Assembly (NCBI GenBank): GCA_035534615.1
Contig: DATLRO010000056.1
Span: 1 to 5,346, forward strand
Source: JAGWRA01 sp035534615
GTDB lineage: Bacteria; Acidobacteriota; Vicinamibacteria; Vicinamibacterales; CAVVIG01
Direction of reading: 5' to 3'
Length of the DNA stretch: 5,346 bases
The notes beneath the pieces were generated by a model, which did not search any database, was not told where the DNA came from, and was given only the letters and a program-made list of their open reading frames with translations. Positions within the stretch are counted from its first letter, which is position 1. Each line of letters begins with the position of its first letter. Shown one piece after another: positions 4,812-5,346 of this stretch. Both the position numbers and the translations under genes were made by a program.

Positions 4812-5343
4812 TACCCGAGCGCCGGGCGTGCGCGCGCAGCCTGCGGAACGCGCGCAGCATCTCTTCGTACGTGAAGTTCGCGTTGCGGCCGCTCGGATTC
4901 GGCAGGACGAACACGGGGGCGCCGCCGAGACGATCGGGGGTCGGACCAGGCCGCACGGGGCCGCGGCGGCCGGCCTCGGGAAACAGCGCGCGATACAGCG
5001 TCACCCCGACCAGCGCCACGACCTGCGGCCTGGCGCGCCGGATCTTCCGCACGAGCGCCGCCCGGCCGTTCCGATAGTCCGCGGCGGTCAGGTCGCTGAT
5101 GCCGGGCGTCGGCCGCGCCACCAGGTTCGTGATCCCGTACCCCCACTCCGGCAACCGCCCGTCGTCTTCGCACCCGATCGGCTCCGGCACCAGCTTCGCG
5201 TCGTACAGGAGCTTCCAGAACCGGTTCGAGTAGCCGGCGAAGTGATGGCCGACCAGCGCCGAGCGCACCCCGGGATTGATCCCGACGAACAGCACGCGCA
5301 CGCCGGGACGAACGATGGCAGGAAGAGGGCGGGAGGGGGCCAT
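4783..5343 (-). CDS. mug: G/U mismatch-specific uracil-DNA glycosylase (Mug/TDG family)
   Basis: The protein has 186 residues. It removes uracil (and related lesions such as ethenocytosine) opposite guanine, starting base-excision repair in the cytoplasm. The active-site motif GINPG is at 21-25, with N23 as the residue that positions the attacking water. It is followed by the family block VGHHFAGYSNRFWKLL (31-46), GITNLVARPT (70-79) and the DNA-intercalating loop NPSGRNANF (149-157). Length is close to that of bacterial Mug. The ATG at 5343 lies 14 residues before the first beta strand, as expected, but only 3 bases of upstream sequence are in the window, so the ribosome site and any earlier start cannot be checked. 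Its last codons overlap the 3' end of the TTL-PqqD-HprK gene by 29 bp, tail to tail. It is a housekeeping gene and probably unrelated in function to its neighbours. Confidence 0.95.
   Translation of the reverse strand: MAPSRPLPAIVRPGVRVLFVGINPGVRSALVGHHFAGYSNRFWKLLYDAKLVPEPIGCEDDGRLPEWGYGITNLVARPTPGISDLTAADYRNGRAALVRKIRRARPQVVALVGVTLYRALFPEAGRRGPVRPGPTPDRLGGAPVFVLPNPSGRNANFTYEEMLRAFRRLRAHARRSGISSPVSGRR
4829..4856 (+). terminator. Weak candidate terminator hairpin for the fusion gene
   Basis: An 8-bp GC-only-type stem (TGCGCGCG at 4829-4836, CGCGCGCA at 4849-4856) with a 12-base loop lies 17 bases after the stop codon at 4811. It is followed by GCATCTCTTCG, which has scattered T's but no proper T-run. 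It is inside the mug coding region on the other strand, where alternating GC sequence can arise from Arg/Ala codons, so it may be fortuitous. Confidence 0.2.
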
Positions 5344-5346
5344 CTG

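Overview
The window is uniformly GC-rich and densely coded, with strong G/C bias at third codon positions. It has no tRNA, rRNA, CRISPR array or insertion sequence. Base composition, a Tat-exported DNRLRE-type protein, HprK/PqqD-type domains and a probable leaderless start behind a TATACT box suggest an uncultured soil or sediment bacterium, perhaps Acidobacteriota (Vicinamibacteria-like). That placement is an inference and no marker gene supports it.

Layout: (1) 3-425 (+) is the C-terminal part of a class I SAM-dependent methyltransferase, cut by the window edge. (2) 426-496 is a short convergent gap holding a strong hairpin terminator. (3) 497-1504 (-) encodes an exported protein with a twin-arginine signal, a Ser-rich linker and a DNRLRE-like beta domain. 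(4) 1505-1713 is the largest gap (209 bases) and is AT-richer than the rest; it holds a possible promoter, a leader hairpin and three evenly spaced 13-bp inverted repeats. (5) 1714-2496 (-) encodes a LicD-family nucleotidyl/phospho-transferase. (6) 2497-2540 is a 44-base divergent promoter region. (7) 2541-4811 (+) encodes one 756-residue protein made of a tubulin-tyrosine-ligase-like ATP-grasp domain, a PqqD-like (RiPP recognition element fold) domain and an HprK-related domain. (8) 4783-5343 (-) encodes a Mug/TDG-type uracil-DNA glycosylase that overlaps the end of the previous gene tail to tail.

The most interesting part is the divergent pair LicD / TTL-PqqD-HprK. PqqD-like proteins, HprK-related kinases and nucleotidyltransferases are known to cluster in uncharacterised peptide- or surface-modification loci. 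Here an ATP-grasp ligase-like domain is fused to the other two. By eye, both nucleotide sites carry Lys-to-Arg changes: Arg for the ATP-binding Lys in the TTL domain, and GK changed to ER in the HprK P-loop. The protein may therefore be a scaffold or peptide-binding platform, or an enzyme with altered chemistry. The exported Ser-rich DNRLRE protein downstream of the LicD gene is a possible substrate, but nothing in the sequence proves this. The mug gene is housekeeping DNA repair, and the methyltransferase may belong to a separate neighbouring locus.
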